Source: CAYRXM01 sp964428175 (GTDB lineage: Bacteria; Chloroflexota; Anaerolineae; JAFGEY01). Taken from it: a DNA stretch of 31,323 bases. Of the stretch, positions 24,306 to 31,323 are shown one piece after another. Below the pieces are notes generated by a model. That model was not told the origin of the DNA, did not search any database, and saw only the letters and a program-made list of their open reading frames with translations. The stretch is from assembly GCA_964428175.1 (NCBI GenBank), contig CAYRXM010000047.1:1-31323 (forward strand), read 5' to 3'. The position numbers were made by a program, and so were the translations under genes. The first letter of the stretch is position 1; each line of letters starts with the position of its first letter.

Positions 24306-25473
24306 ACAACGGCGCATCACCCCAATCCGGCACAGCGAGGATTTCTCCATCGCGCAGCGCCGACTGGTGCGCCGTCACCCCGGCGGCCATGTAACGCACT
24401 GCCTCCCAGACATTGATCGCCGGCACGCGGTCGTGAGCCACCGCATCGACAAACTCGTGAACCAGGTAGGCGTGCGACCCCTCGTGCCCGCCGTAGAAAT
24501 GCTCACCCGCCCCGGCGCGAAACGCTTCTACCACCTCCGGCGGCAGCGGATCGCGCATCTCGTCGACGGTCAGCGGGGTACAGCCCTGCACCGTACACCA
24601 CCGATCATGCTCGAAACTGCCCTTGGTGCCGTAAATGCGAAACGTCTCCCGCCCCGGAATGCCGATTTCACGGCATTCGCAGATGCGCATCGTCGATCCA
24701 TTGCGCATGTAAAACAGCGCCGTCTCGTTGCTGAACGCCGCGTCGGCAAAGTAGGGATCGGCGGTGCGATTGGCATAGCCCCAGGCACACGCCTTGATCG
24801 CCGGGGCCGCCATGATGCTGATCGGCCCGCTGATCGAATGGGTGGGATAGTGCATTGGGCCGCCGCGCACGCCGCGCTCGCGATACTGTGCTTCCAGCGC
24901 CAGCCACTCTTGCCCGGCCTGGCTGTTCAGGCGGCTCTCTTGCACCCGGCGTAGATTGGACGCCGGCCAATCGACATCGTGCAGGTACTCGCCTTCGCTG
25001 TAGACGAATGGACCAAAATCCCCCTGCCGCGCGCGGCGGCGGCAGTACATAGCCTGCGGGTGGAAAAAGGTCGTCTCGCCGAGCATATAGTGCTGCCCGG
25101 TGCGGCGGCAGGTCTCCACCAGCCGGTCGCACCACCCCAAAATCTCGTCATCGTCGGGAATGCTGATCACCGGCACGGCGCTGTAGACGTGCTTGCCGGC
25201 CTCCATCGCCTGGACGCACTGCGGCGCGTGCAGCCAGGGTTGGGTGATGAGGGCCAGCGCGTCGAGGTCGCTGCGGCAGATGTCGTCCAGCGACTCGTAC
25301 ACATCGCGCGGGCTGAATTTGGCTTTCCAGCCTTCCTTTTGCGCAAAGCGGGCCACACGCTCCGGCTCGCGGTCGCACAGGGCGATGCGATCCACCAGCG
25401 GGTGGCTGGCAAACAAATCGGCAAACTGGCTGCCGAACGACCCCAGGCCGACCAATCCCAGACTGATGCCCAT
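24304..25473 (-). CDS. Gfo/Idh/MocA-family oxidoreductase lacking the EKP lysine
   Basis: This 389-residue protein has an N-terminal NAD(P)-binding Rossmann fold (GLVGLGSFGSQ at about 6-16) and a C-terminal alpha/beta domain typical of Gfo/Idh/MocA sugar dehydrogenases. At the conserved GKHV-x-x-E-K-P motif it reads GKHVYSAVP (residues 93-101), so the lysine that normally helps proton transfer at the sugar hydroxyl is Val100. Other chemistry, such as a dehydrogenase with a different base or an NAD-dependent lyase/hydrolase, is possible. An AGGAG lies 7 bp before the start. It follows the URO-D-like gene by 24 bp and is presumably cotranscribed with it. The substrate is unknown. Confidence 0.82.
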   Translation of the reverse strand: MGISLGLVGLGSFGSQFADLFASHPLVDRIALCDREPERVARFAQKEGWKAKFSPRDVYESLDDICRSDLDALALITQPWLHAPQCVQAMEAGKHVYSAVPVISIPDDDEILGWCDRLVETCRRTGQHYMLGETTFFHPQAMYCRRRARQGDFGPFVYSEGEYLHDVDWPASNLRRVQESRLNSQAGQEWLALEAQYRERGVRGGPMHYPTHSISGPISIMAAPAIKACAWGYANRTADPYFADAAFSNETALFYMRNGSTMRICECREIGIPGRETFRIYGTKGSFEHDRWCTVQGCTPLTVDEMRDPLPPEVVEAFRAGAGEHFYGGHEGSHAYLVHEFVDAVAHDRVPAINVWEAVRYMAAGVTAHQSALRDGEILAVPDWGDAPL

Positions 25474-25497
25474 TGAATGCTCCTTGTCGAATCAACT

Positions 25498-26472
25498 TTA
25501 GCGAAAATAGGCTCGATATCGCTCCAGCGCAGCGCAGATGGCTTCGATGTTTTCCAGCGGTACATCCGGGCCGATCTCGGCCTTGAGCCACAGCCCGCCC
25601 TGCGGCGAACCCAGCCGGTCTACCGCCTCGTGGATGTGATCGTCGATGTCCTGCGGCGTGCCAAAGGGAAACATCTGCCGGTCGAGGTCGAGATCGACGC
25701 ACACCTTGCCTTTACACACCTGGGCCAGGCCGTCGATGCCGTTGGCGCGCACCTGTGGGTTGATCACCTGCACGCCGCAGTCGATCAGATCGGGGATGAT
25801 CTCCAGGATGTGCCCGTCGCTGTGCATATAAACGTAATACCCGGCCTGGCGAAACGGCGCATAGATTTGCGCATAACACGGCTTGAGATAGCGCCGCCAC
25901 TGGCGCGGGCTGATCGGCAGGGCATCTTGCATACCCAGGTCGTCGCCAAAGTAGAGGATGCTGCCCGTTTCGCCGCGCGCACGCAGGTCGTCCAGGCGCA
26001 GGCGGGCCTGGCGCAGGTTGTAGGCCAGCACTTTGTCGATCAACATGGGCAGTTCGGGCGGCTCTTCGGCAAAGTCGAGCATGGCCTCTTGAAAGCCGCG
26101 CAGGTCGGTGAGACGCAGGAACATAAAGCCGTGCGGCAGGCCCACATCGCGCTCCGGAATCTGGAGCGCGTGGACACTTGGGCGCGTCGGCGCGGCGTGC
26201 CCGGTGACGATGGCTTCCATGCCGGTGTGCAGGTTGCTCCACACGCAGCCCCACACGTCAACGTGCTCGCCAGCCACATACGTCCCCCCAACCTGGTCAT
26301 AGTCGCGGTCGCCCCGGCGGTAGTCGTTGAACAGGATCGGATGGCGGGCGACGATCTCGTCCAGCGCGTCGCGGTATTTCATCCACGCGGCGGGCAAAAT
26401 CCCCGCGCTGATCGGGATGTATTCCGGATAGTCGAATTGCAGTGACTTGATGCGATCTGTTTGCAGGCTCAT
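25498..26472 (-). CDS. Uroporphyrinogen decarboxylase-like (URO-D/MtaA family) protein
   Basis: This 324-residue TIM-barrel protein resembles the URO-D superfamily, which includes heme-pathway HemE and corrinoid methyltransferases (MtaA, CmuA). Recognisable parts are FGDDLGMQDALPISPRQWRRY, MHSDGHILEIIPDLIDCGVQVINPQ and the final LKAEIGPDVPLENIEAI. It lacks the N-terminal RQAGR arginines of true HemE, so tetrapyrrole decarboxylation is unlikely. Members of this subfamily are commonly found beside Gfo/Idh oxidoreductases, as here. The ATG at 26472 follows AGAGG; the upstream GTG at 26478 would overlap that site. The methyl or other acceptor is unknown. Confidence 0.75.
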   Translation of the reverse strand: MSLQTDRIKSLQFDYPEYIPISAGILPAAWMKYRDALDEIVARHPILFNDYRRGDRDYDQVGGTYVAGEHVDVWGCVWSNLHTGMEAIVTGHAAPTRPSVHALQIPERDVGLPHGFMFLRLTDLRGFQEAMLDFAEEPPELPMLIDKVLAYNLRQARLRLDDLRARGETGSILYFGDDLGMQDALPISPRQWRRYLKPCYAQIYAPFRQAGYYVYMHSDGHILEIIPDLIDCGVQVINPQVRANGIDGLAQVCKGKVCVDLDLDRQMFPFGTPQDIDDHIHEAVDRLGSPQGGLWLKAEIGPDVPLENIEAICAALERYRAYFR

Positions 26473-26489
26473 ACACACCTCTTGACCTG

Positions 26490-26526
26490 TTTTCTCGTTC
26501 CCACGCTCTGTGTGGGAACGAGAAAA
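26490..26526. repeat. REP-like palindrome (CTCGTTCCCACGCTCTGTGTGG type)
   Basis: A perfect 15-bp stem (26490-26504 with 26512-26526) with loop GCTCTGT lies between pepF and the URO-D-like gene. The core GTTCCCACGCTCTG-GTGGGAAC matches a palindrome found as an interspersed repeat in many bacterial genomes. The T-run on one side and A-run on the other mean it could also work as a terminator for pepF on the minus strand. Confidence 0.8.
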
Positions 26527-26537
26527 CCCGGCCTGTC

Positions 26538-28370
26538 CTATCCAACCAGTTTTTCCAGCCGATCCACCAGCCCGGCGAGGACACCAAACGCCACCTCGAC
26601 CGGCGCGGGTGTGGTCAGATCGACGCCGGCCAGCTTGAGCGCGTCCAGCGGGTACAGCGAGCCGCCGGCCTTGAGGAAGCTCAGATAGCGGTCTACCGCT
26701 GAGTGGTCCACCGCTGCGCGGTTGACTGCGCCTTCCTGCGCGGACAAAATGCCCTGGGCCAGCGCGTTCGCGCCGGAAATGCCGGTGGCGTACTGGTAGA
26801 CATAGTAATCGACGTACAGGTGATTGAACGTGGCCCAGGTGATGCCCTCGCGCTCGCGGTCGGCCTGCACCCCGCCGCCATAGCCCTCGTCAAACAGGTC
26901 GGCCATCAGGCCGATCATGTCATCGGCGGTCAGGCCCTCGCCGCGCTCGATCCGCCCGTGCGTCTCCAGCTCAAAGCGGGCCAGCGTGGGCATGATGAAA
27001 AAGTAGCGGTGGAAATTGGACATCGCCTCTTCGATCAGCGCCACCTGGAAGGCCGGATCGGGGTTAGTTGCCAGCAGGTGCGCGCGCACCATCGCCTGGT
27101 GGAAGTTCGAGGCCACTTCGGCGACAAAGAGCGCGTAGCGGCTGTAGCGAAACGGCTGGTGCTGGCGGGTGAGGTAGGAATGCATCGAGTGGCCCAGCTC
27201 GTGGGCCAGCGTGCTCAGGCTGAACAGGTTGTCGTTGTAGCTCATCATGATAAAGGGATACGTGCCGTAACTGCCCGACGAAAAAGCACCGTTGCGCTTG
27301 CCCTGGTTGGGATAGACATCTACCCAGCGATCGCGCAGGCAGCCCTGGCGCACTCGCTCGACGTACTCCTCGCCCATCGGTGCGAGGCCGGCGCAGATCC
27401 ACGCCACGGCCTGCTCGTAAGGCACGTGCGGCTGCGCGTCGGTCAGCGGCGCCCAGATGTCGTAGGGATGCAGTTGGTCGACACCGAGCGCACGGCGGCG
27501 GATCGCCCAATAGCGATGCCAGGTGGGCAGGTTGCGGCGGAACGTGTCGATCAGGTTGTGGAAAACCTCGACCGGAACGTTGTGCTCGAACAGAGTCGCC
27601 GCCAAGGTAGACGGGTGGCCGCGCACGCGCATCTCGAACACATTTTGCTTGAGCGAGGTAGCCAGGCAGGCAGCCAGCGCGTTGCGGTGAGCCAGATACT
27701 CGTCGGCGTAATGCTCCCAGGCCGTGCGCCGCACCTCACGGTCGGGATCGGCCAGGAGCTTGCCCAGCGTGCCCTGGGTGACAGGGTATTCCCTGCCCTC
27801 ACTCCCCACCGCCGGCTTGAATTTGAAATCGGCGTTGGCCAGCATGCCCGCCATCGATCCCGTGCCGCGAAACGGGTCGGAAAGCATGCCCAGCACTTCT
27901 TCGACCTCGGCCGAGCGGACGTGGGCTTGCTGGCGGAACAGGTCGTCGAGGTAATGACCCAGGTGGGCCAGACGCCCTTCTTCGGCGATCCATTTTCGCA
28001 GCGCATCCTGGCCTATCGCCAGCAGTTCCGGATCGACAAAGGACACCGCTGCGCGGACACGGCCCATCAGGCCTTGCGCCTGCCCGGCGCGCCGGATCGC
28101 CACCTGATCGGTCATATCGACGGACTGGCTCATCGAGGCGTAAACAAAAAGTTTGCCCGTGCGAATGAGCAGGTCGTCAATCGCCTCCATCGCTTGAGCC
28201 AGGATCGCCGGCCCTTCGCCGAGACGGCCCTTGAATTGGGCGACCTCGGGCAGCCGGGCGGCGACGGCTTCAAACTCGGCCTGCCACGCCTCGGTCGACG
28301 CGAATACGCTCGGTGCGTTCCATTTGAATTGATCGGGGATTTCACTGCGCAGGGGAACTGTTTCTGACAT
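26538..28370 (-). CDS. pepF: Oligoendopeptidase F, M3 family
   Basis: This 610-residue protein is an M3B zinc metallopeptidase that cleaves peptides of roughly 7-17 residues in the cytoplasm. The zinc site is HELGH at 390-394 (His390, Glu391, His394), and the third ligand is Glu418 in FVAEVAS. The surrounding GSYGTYPFIMMSYNDNLFSLSTLA and the later FNHLYVDYYVYQYATGIS segment, which holds the substrate-binding tyrosines, are typical of PepF. Length fits the family (about 600). An AAGGAG site precedes the ATG. It lies 91 bp downstream of the nitroreductase and may share its transcript. Confidence 0.95.
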   Translation of the reverse strand: MSETVPLRSEIPDQFKWNAPSVFASTEAWQAEFEAVAARLPEVAQFKGRLGEGPAILAQAMEAIDDLLIRTGKLFVYASMSQSVDMTDQVAIRRAGQAQGLMGRVRAAVSFVDPELLAIGQDALRKWIAEEGRLAHLGHYLDDLFRQQAHVRSAEVEEVLGMLSDPFRGTGSMAGMLANADFKFKPAVGSEGREYPVTQGTLGKLLADPDREVRRTAWEHYADEYLAHRNALAACLATSLKQNVFEMRVRGHPSTLAATLFEHNVPVEVFHNLIDTFRRNLPTWHRYWAIRRRALGVDQLHPYDIWAPLTDAQPHVPYEQAVAWICAGLAPMGEEYVERVRQGCLRDRWVDVYPNQGKRNGAFSSGSYGTYPFIMMSYNDNLFSLSTLAHELGHSMHSYLTRQHQPFRYSRYALFVAEVASNFHQAMVRAHLLATNPDPAFQVALIEEAMSNFHRYFFIMPTLARFELETHGRIERGEGLTADDMIGLMADLFDEGYGGGVQADREREGITWATFNHLYVDYYVYQYATGISGANALAQGILSAQEGAVNRAAVDHSAVDRYLSFLKAGGSLYPLDALKLAGVDLTTPAPVEVAFGVLAGLVDRLEKLVG

Positions 28371-28461
28371 CGTTGTCTCCTTGTGTTGAACGGCAACTGC
28401 TCGGATACATAGTATCCGCGACAGTCGTCAGTGGTCTGTCGCCAGTAATCTAGCGCCGGTT

Positions 28462-28971
28462 TTACCAGCGCTCGTGGTGCACCAGTTCGGCCAGTTCTTT
28501 GCGATTCTTGGGCCGCCACTCATCGGCCGGGTAGCCCAGTGGGGTCAGCGCAATCGGCTCCACGCCTTCGGGCAGACCGAACACCTCGTGCGCGGCGTCG
28601 GGATCGAACGCGCCGATCCAGCAGGCGCCCAGTCCCTCGTTGGCGGCGGCGAGGATGAGGTGATCCATCACGATCGCCACATCGACATCGACGTAATTCC
28701 GCCCATCGCGGCGCACCCAGTTGGCGGCCGGGATGCCGCAGGCGGCGATCACGATCGGCGCGTCGGCCAGCCAGGGGCGACTGTAGACACGGCCCAATTC
28801 GTCTCTGCGCCCCTCGGTGTGAACGACGATCAAGCCAAAAGCCTGCCGGTTGGCCGCTGTGGGAGCCAGCCGCGCCGCTTCGAGCACCTTTTGTAACGCC
28901 TCGTCCGGCACCGGGTCGGGTCGGTAGGCACGCACGCTGTAACGCTGTTGAACCAGTTTTGTGAACTCCAT
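28462..28971 (-). CDS. Nitroreductase-family FMN oxidoreductase
   Basis: This 169-residue protein belongs to the FMN-dependent nitroreductase superfamily. The N-terminal RYSVRAYRPDPV gives the usual FMN-phosphate arginines and serine (residues 9-14), followed by APTAANRQ. The C-terminal half contains GLGACWIGAFDPDAAHEVFGLP and LGYPADE, the second conserved block. The start at 28971 is chosen because AGGAGG lies 7 nt upstream and a near-consensus promoter lies further up; a longer frame would begin inside that promoter. It likely reduces quinones or nitro compounds with NAD(P)H; the natural substrate is not evident. It has no fused ferredoxin domain. Confidence 0.9.
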   Translation of the reverse strand: MEFTKLVQQRYSVRAYRPDPVPDEALQKVLEAARLAPTAANRQAFGLIVVHTEGRRDELGRVYSRPWLADAPIVIAACGIPAANWVRRDGRNYVDVDVAIVMDHLILAAANEGLGACWIGAFDPDAAHEVFGLPEGVEPIALTPLGYPADEWRPKNRKELAELVHHERW

Positions 28972-29026
28972 CGTCAACCTCCTGGTAAATTGCTCGAAAA
29001 CGTACCCAATCGTTCGAACTCGCGCA

Positions 29027-29055
29027 AGCATAGCATGGCTGGAAGCGATTGTCAA
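29027..29055 (-). promoter_or_regulatory. Promoter of the nitroreductase gene
   Basis: On the minus strand a perfect TTGACA (29050-29055) and TATGCT (29027-29032) are separated by 17 bp. It is divergent from the DUF5679-gene promoter 33 bp away. Confidence 0.85.
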
Positions 29056-29087
29056 ACGCCCGGCGCGACATACCGCGTCATCACGGA

Positions 29088-29116
29088 TTGACAAAACTCT
29101 CACTATGTGTTATTCT
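29088..29116 (+). promoter_or_regulatory. Promoter of the DUF5679-type mini-gene
   Basis: A perfect TTGACA (29088-29093) and TATTCT (29111-29116) are separated by 17 bp. The predicted leader is about 165 nt long and contains a small CGAGT-GCAA-ACTCG hairpin (29241-29254) before the AAGGAGG site. Confidence 0.85.
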
Positions 29117-29289
29117 TTACATCATAAACAATCTCAAGATGGTACCTTGTTCCAGATTCTTGTTTCGTGGCAAGCGGGGGGACGATCAGCGGCCCGAAAA
29201 GGCACAAACCGGGTGCTTGGTCGCAATCTCGTTTCAGAGGCGAGTGCAAACTCGACCTATCATATTTATCAATTTAAGGAGGTTTCACA

Positions 29290-29448
29290 ATGGAATTCGA
29301 AGGCTACTGTGTAAAATGTCGTAAAAAGCAAATGATCAAGAATGGTGCCGTCGAAGAGACGGACAAGGGCCGGCGGGTAGCCAAGGGCACTTGCCCAGAG
29401 TGCGGCACCAAAGTCAGTCGATTCATGTCGAGCAAGAGTGCCGGATAG
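29290..29448 (+). CDS. DUF5679-type small zinc-ribbon protein
   Basis: This 52-residue protein begins MEFEGYCVKCRKKQ and ends with a second CPECGTK block. The four cysteines C7, C10, C35 and C38 form a two-knuckle zinc ribbon with a spacing typical of DUF5679, a family of about 40-60 residues common in Chloroflexota and some other phyla, of unknown function. The basic C-terminal tail (KVSRFMSSKS) may contact nucleic acid. The ribosome site AAGGAGG is perfectly placed 7 bp before the ATG, and a near-consensus promoter precedes a 165-nt leader, which suggests high expression. Its closest neighbours are the divergent nitroreductase and, beyond 500 bp, a LacI-type regulator. Confidence 0.9.
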   Translation: MEFEGYCVKCRKKQMIKNGAVEETDKGRRVAKGTCPECGTKVSRFMSSKSAG

Positions 29449-29461
29449 TGCCTGACAGTGC

Positions 29462-29505
29462 CTGTCCCTTAAAATCCTGGCCCGTTGTGCGAGGATTTGG
29501 GACAG
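29462..29505. repeat. Imperfect hairpin after the DUF5679-type gene
   Basis: CTGTCCC (29462-29468) and AAATCCT (29472-29478) pair with AGGATTT-GGGACAG (29492-29505), leaving a TTA bulge. It begins 14 bp after the stop codon. No T-run follows, so it may be an interspersed element or a weak terminator. Confidence 0.5.
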
Positions 29506-29655
29506 CAAAACCCGGTTCCATTCCAATTGATTTGGCAAGAGCAGGGTTTTGAACGGCGGTTCCGGGCGATAACGAGCCTGTCACGGACGCTGGATCGTCC
29601 GGTCGCCAGGCCGGCGCGATCATTGAGGCCGGCCCCGACAGGCGGATCAAGCTCA

Positions 29656-29698
29656 CCGGCAGGCAAGGTGCTCGCTGTACTCGCACCTTGCCTGCCGG
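29656..29698. repeat. Perfect 16-bp palindromic hairpin
   Basis: Bases 29656-29671 (CCGGCAGGCAAGGTGC) are exactly complementary to 29683-29698 across an 11-nt loop. It stands alone in a noncoding stretch with no flanking T-run, which fits a REP-type interspersed palindrome better than a terminator. Confidence 0.7.
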
Positions 29699-29898
29699 GC
29701 CGCATGATCAACAATCCTACCTGGCGACAGCAGCGGCATGCACCGGATTTTGTTCCCCACGATAAGTGAGTGAGAATTCGCAAGCCGGCCAAACCATCCC
29801 CTCTGGAGCAATGTTCACCGCTCACACCTCGATTTCCCGCACCCCTGCCCAATGGCTGTCCCCTGCCAGCATGGCTGTAACGAGCTATCAAGTCGCGC

Positions 29899-29927
29899 TT
29901 GACAAAGATACCGAAAAGAACTATACT
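29899..29927 (+). promoter_or_regulatory. Promoter of the LacI-type regulator
   Basis: A perfect TTGACA (29899-29904) and TATACT (29922-29927) are separated by 17 bp, about 44 bp before the start codon. The AT-rich stretch after the -10 box (29931-29954) has CTAAA and TTTAG arms that could be an autoregulatory operator, but the symmetry is weak. Confidence 0.85.
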
Positions 29928-29970
29928 ACGCTAAATCTTTATTAGAATTTTTAGTGACCGGGAGAGTAAT

Positions 29971-31032
29971 TTGCCTGCCAACGAACGCGTCACTATGGCC
30001 GAGATTGCAGAACAAAGTGGGGTATCGCTCTCTACCGTTTCTCTCGTCTTGCGTGAAAAACCAGGCGTTGGAACCGAAACCCGACAACGGGTGATGCGCG
30101 TCGCCAAAGAACTGGGTTACGTTCTCAACGAGCAAATCTCTTCTGCTACGTCTTTAATAAGCAATATCGGTTTTGTCGTCAAGGTCGATCAAGACGCCAT
30201 TCCGCAGGCCAATCAATTCTACCTGCACGTCGTAACCGGCATCGAAGCGGCGTGTCGGCGGAAGAAAATCAATCTGTTCTATGCAGCAATAACCGTAGAC
30301 GAAAACAACTATCCCGTCGAACTGCCGCGTATTTTGCTTGAGACAAGCGCCGTCGAAGGGTTTCTGGTAGTTGGAACGTTCTTGAACAACAGCATGTTGC
30401 AGGCCATCAAGCGATTGTCGCGCCCCATCGTCCTGGTGGACGCTTATGCATCGACGGATGTGTATGATGCAGTGTTGTCCGACAACTTGAATGGTGCATA
30501 CCAGGCGGTGACACACTTGATCCACAAGGGACACCGGCATATTGCCATTGTGGGCAGCTATCGCCAGATGTATCCGAGCATCCGCGATCGCTACGAGGGA
30601 TACATCCGGGCATTGGCGGACGCGGGCATCGCCGAGCGCTATATCGCCGAATGCCATTTCACCGACATTGAAGAAATCGTCGCCGCCACCACGCTGCTGC
30701 TGCAAGAGCACCCACAAATCACGGCGATTTTTGCCGTAAACGACGATGTCGCCATTACTGTGATGGACGTATTGCGCAACCTGGAATGGAATGTGCCGGA
30801 ACAGGTTTCAGTCATCGGCTATGACGACATCGATCCGGCGAATTGCGTTTTTCCCGCCTTGACCACGATGCATGTGGACAAGACCGAAATGGGCAGATTG
30901 GGCGTGCAGTTGCTCATCAATCGAATCGAATATCCGGCGTCCAATCTGGCCAAAGCCGTTATTGCCCCCCGGCTGATCGAACGACAATCTGTAGCACTTG
31001 AGAAGGGCCGTGGACACGGCCAGGCCGTGTAG
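29971..31032 (+). CDS. LacI/GalR-family transcriptional regulator
   Basis: This 353-residue protein has an N-terminal LacI-type helix-turn-helix (about 7-53: VTMAEIAEQSGVSLSTVSLVL...RVAKELGYV) and a periplasmic-binding-protein-like sensor (about 64-340) with SVIGYDDIDPAN and the HVDKTEMGRLGVQLL segment typical of sugar-responsive members. It starts with TTG at 29971, supported by GGGAG 6 nt upstream. The next ATG (29995) would remove the first turn of the DNA-binding domain. Its own promoter precedes it and its targets are probably sugar-uptake genes beyond the contig end. The effector is unknown. Confidence 0.9.
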   Translation: MPANERVTMAEIAEQSGVSLSTVSLVLREKPGVGTETRQRVMRVAKELGYVLNEQISSATSLISNIGFVVKVDQDAIPQANQFYLHVVTGIEAACRRKKINLFYAAITVDENNYPVELPRILLETSAVEGFLVVGTFLNNSMLQAIKRLSRPIVLVDAYASTDVYDAVLSDNLNGAYQAVTHLIHKGHRHIAIVGSYRQMYPSIRDRYEGYIRALADAGIAERYIAECHFTDIEEIVAATTLLLQEHPQITAIFAVNDDVAITVMDVLRNLEWNVPEQVSVIGYDDIDPANCVFPALTTMHVDKTEMGRLGVQLLINRIEYPASNLAKAVIAPRLIERQSVALEKGRGHGQAV

Positions 31033-31273
31033 TCTAATAAGGTGCAAGGCCTAGAAGGAAAACCATCTGGCCGCGACACGGGAGTTTTTTGCGAGAAAGC
31101 AGTTTGCCACCCATCCTTTTAAGGCCTATCCGCCAAGGTCATTGCCGGCAATGAAAGCGACTGTCAGACAACGATCTTGTGAACAATCCGGTGCAAGCTC
31201 TGCATCCGCATTCAGTCCCAGATGATTTGGGATAGGAAGGGAGGTGTTTATCGAGTTAATTCTGTGGTGTTTT
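31033..31273. other. Noncoding stretch downstream of the LacI gene
   Basis: No gene is seen in these 241 bases. A small TCCCA/TGGGA inverted repeat and a GGGAGG near 31240 occur, but no credible start codon and frame follow before the adapter sequence begins. The native sequence presumably continues into a neighbouring gene that was not assembled. Confidence 0.5.
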
Positions 31274-31323
31274 AGATCGGAAGAGCGTCGTGTAGGGAAA
31301 GAGTGTAGGAGAGGGTGGTGGTG
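31274..31323. other. Illumina adapter read-through at the contig end
   Basis: From 31274 the sequence begins AGATCGGAAGAGC and continues for about 35 bases identical to the standard Illumina TruSeq adapter (the GTCGTGTAGGGAAAGAGTGT form). It then degrades into a G-rich tail whose substitutions are mostly toward G or A. This is technical sequence, not genomic DNA, and should be trimmed. Confidence 0.96.

Larger units (their letters stand above)
29449..29898. other. 450-bp noncoding, repeat-bearing region
   Basis: No convincing gene is present. The start overlaps a run of three imperfect GTGCCTG-type units (29438-29468), then two hairpins annotated separately, then low-information sequence up to the LacI promoter. 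ORFs of 85-140 codons exist in several frames but lack ribosome sites and recognisable families. An 8-bp direct repeat ATGGCTGT occurs near 29852 and 29873. Confidence 0.55.

Noticed and set aside
26703..28367. 554-codon plus-strand ORF opposite pepF
   Set aside because: pepF has an intact HELGH site and full family length on the other strand; the antisense frame shows no family features.
29485..29769. Possible 94-codon gene downstream of the DUF5679-type gene
   Set aside because: No ribosome site or family, and it crosses a perfect palindrome; other frames of similar length exist in the same stretch.
31033..31273. Start of another gene after the LacI regulator
   Set aside because: A GGGAGG occurs near 31240, but no ATG, GTG or TTG with a lasting frame follows before the adapter.
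1..31323. CRISPR array or phage-defence island
   Set aside because: No regularly spaced direct repeats and no cas, restriction-modification or toxin-antitoxin signatures were seen.

Overview
The window looks like chromosomal DNA from a high-GC member of the Chloroflexota (Anaerolineae or Caldilineae type). This is an inference from gene content: two large LuxR-family regulators (one MalT-type, one cyclase/NTPase/LuxR), an archaeal-like compact valyl-tRNA synthetase behind a T-box leader, a small DUF5679-type zinc ribbon, a tandem pair of thymidylate-kinase-like proteins and a PepF-type peptidase. Several genes have near-consensus sigma-70-type promoters, repeatedly with exactly 17 bp between the -35 and -10 boxes.

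Layout. 1-133 holds tRNA-Pro(TGG) on the minus strand, divergent from a plus-strand operon (259-4427) of two thymidylate-kinase-like proteins and a MalT-type regulator that ends at a strong hairpin. 4583-5761 is a monocistronic aldo/keto reductase with a C-terminal ferredoxin-like domain. 5883-9959 is a minus-strand accessory block of visibly lower GC: a GyrI-like small-molecule-binding protein, a C39/BtrH-like protein and a protein of unknown family form a tight cassette, preceded by a second C39/BtrH-like protein. The two genes downstream of the GyrI-like protein both carry a CxxCGxC motif. 10259-13255 encodes a guanylate/adenylate cyclase-like, NTPase and LuxR regulator; 13422-16094 encodes an S9 peptidase fused to an FGE/sulfatase-modifying-type domain.

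16279-18046 carries a uridine-kinase-like P-loop kinase and a D-galactonate dehydratase (dgoD). 18089-20942 is a complete T-box-controlled valS with a GTC (Val) specifier. 21058-22788 is a soluble receiver-GAF-histidine kinase hybrid. A short decayed region (22785-23060) follows it, holding what looks like the first 16 codons of a B12-binding radical SAM gene and interspersed repeats. 23177-24265 is a YchF-type GTPase/ATPase with an altered P-loop. 24304-28971 is a minus-strand run: nitroreductase, oligoendopeptidase F, URO-D-like protein and Gfo/Idh/MocA-like oxidoreductase. 29290-29448 is the DUF5679-type mini-gene, followed by 450 bp of repeat-bearing noncoding DNA and a LacI-family regulator (29971-31032).

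The last 50 bases (31274-31323) are not biological. They begin with an exact Illumina TruSeq adapter sequence and decay into a G-rich tail, so the contig end is an adapter read-through artefact. The strongest candidate for an undescribed system is the 5883-8743 cassette. Other points for follow-up are the P-loop substitutions in the second thymidylate-kinase-like protein (K to R) and in YchF (G to T).
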